From positions 1 to 6,049 of the forward strand of contig JAEZZT010000097.1 in the NCBI GenBank assembly GCA_023418435.1: a stretch of 6,049 nucleotides of DNA, written 5' to 3'. The notes under the pieces were generated by a model that had not been told where the DNA came from, did not search any database, and saw nothing but the letters and a program-made list of their open reading frames with translations. This document shows positions 5,403 through 6,049 of the stretch, in pieces. This DNA is from Bacillota bacterium (lineage in GTDB: Bacteria; Bacillota; Negativicutes; Veillonellales; Negativicoccaceae). The position numbers were made by a program, and so were the translations under genes. Position 1 is the first letter of the stretch. Every line of letters starts with the position of its first letter.

Positions 5403-6049
5403 ATGGAAATGAAGAAGAGTGCAAAATGCGCAATGATGCTCTGTGCTGCGTTATCGGTCGGCTTGACGGTAGGCGCACAAGATGCAACCACGAAAGTGAT
5501 CAACCATGCAGATGTTTTGGCGGGCGGTGTGCCGGTTGCCTCCGCACCGACACAGGAGCCGACATTGAAGATTGATTTGCCGACGGCAATAGCGACTGCC
5601 GTACAGCAGAATCACGGTATTGCCATTGCGGAGGAAAAGCTGGCAGGAGCCAAAGCAGCGATCGGTGAAGCGGCAGCGGCCAAAAATCCGTCCTTGGCTT
5701 ACAGTTTTCAAGGAGCCAAGCAAAAGGAGCATACGCAGTATGTAACGATGCCGAATCCTCAAAATCCGACGGATCCCAGAGATGTCATTACCGTGCCGGT
5801 AACTGTTGATAAGGGGTTCCAAAATGCAGTGAACGTGACCTGGCCGATTTGGACGGGCGGTGCTGCAGAAGGTGCGATTGCCGCAGCCCGCTTGGGACGG
5901 GATGTCGCCCTTTTGGAAGTGTATAAGACGGAAGCGGATACGAAGTATCGTGCGACCGAAGGTTATTATAAATTGGTAGAGGCTCGCAATATGCAGGAAA
6001 TTGCGGACTCGGCCGTCAAGAATTTGACGGAGCATGTCAAGAATGTACA
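5403..6049 (+). CDS. tolC: TolC-family outer-membrane efflux protein, N-terminal part (3' end outside window)
   Basis: Outer-membrane export duct; 215 complete codons, open at the right edge. GAGGAAGGG (5392-5400) precedes ATG at 5403; a second in-frame ATG at 5409 is also possible and would begin MKKSAK, the more usual signal-peptide start. Residues 4-25 form a signal peptide (KKSAKCAMMLCAALSVGLTVGA, cleavage near QDA) with no lipobox. Then comes a Pro-rich linker (38-54). Family features follow: IDLPTAIATAVQQNHGIAIAEEKL (57-80, the OEP opening helix), a long helix AGAKAAIGEAAAAKNPSLAYSF (81-102) leading into the first barrel strand, a Pro/Asn/Asp-rich loop (about 108-135), and a second strand NAVNVTWPIWTGGAAEGAIAAA (141-162). 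The W-P-I-W-T-G-G stretch fits the family L-P-L-x-D/W-x-G turn. It lies 12 bases after mlaD, so it is in the mla operon. Substrate is unknown, as no periplasmic adaptor or pump gene is visible. Confidence 0.92.
   Translation, partial: MEMKKSAKCAMMLCAALSVGLTVGAQDATTKVINHADVLAGGVPVASAPTQEPTLKIDLPTAIATAVQQNHGIAIAEEKLAGAKAAIGEAAAAKNPSLAYSFQGAKQKEHTQYVTMPNPQNPTDPRDVITVPVTVDKGFQNAVNVTWPIWTGGAAEGAIAAARLGRDVALLEVYKTEADTKYRATEGYYKLVEARNMQEIADSAVKNLTEHVKNV

Noticed and set aside
5390..5575. 61-codon + strand frame starting at the mlaD stop
   Set aside because: It is out of frame with the TolC gene, which has the signal peptide, family motifs and ribosome site. The product is Cys/Arg-rich with no domain.

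Overview
The window reads as chromosomal DNA from a diderm Firmicute, most likely a Negativicutes (Veillonella, Megasphaera, Dialister or Selenomonas relatives). Two things point there. An MlaD protein carries a C-terminal outer-membrane-type beta-barrel on the same chain as its MCE domain, an architecture known from Veillonella parvula. It also sits beside Firmicute-type signals: strong purine-rich Shine-Dalgarno sites, extended -10 promoters and a SpoIVB-type S55 domain. Genus cannot be fixed from the window. Base composition looks roughly balanced by eye, richer in GC than I would expect for V. parvula itself.

Layout: every gene is on the + strand and tightly packed. The 3' end of an MreB-family actin gene opens the window (1-359). 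A short promoter with a perfect extended -10 follows. It leads into a two-gene unit: a small exported biotinyl/lipoyl-fold protein (393-686) and a 654-residue exported S55 (SpoIVB-family) protein (696-2660). A strong intrinsic terminator (2664-2689) closes this unit. A 106-base intergenic stretch then holds the terminator and a probable extended -10 promoter for the second unit: mlaE (2767-3528), mlaF (3538-4284), mlaD (4281-5390, overlapping mlaF by ATGA) and the 5' part of a tolC-family gene (5403 to the window end). There is no gene-free stretch over 300 bases, and I see no RNA gene, mobile element, CRISPR array or long repeat.

How it works together: MlaE (permease) and MlaF (ATPase) form the inner-membrane ABC transporter. 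MlaD is anchored in the inner membrane by one N-terminal helix, builds an MCE ring, continues as a long helical segment and ends in a barrel that should sit in the outer membrane. It could therefore span the whole periplasm and carry phospholipid without a soluble MlaC or an MlaA lipoprotein, and neither gene is present here. TolC is an outer-membrane export duct encoded in the same operon. The upstream exported S55 protein and lipoyl-fold protein are plausible envelope-maintenance factors, but their function is unknown.

The most interesting points are the one-protein transenvelope MlaD, the S55 domain whose catalytic serine block comes before its histidine block (reverse of SpoIVB), and the free-standing exported lipoyl-like domain with no modifiable lysine.
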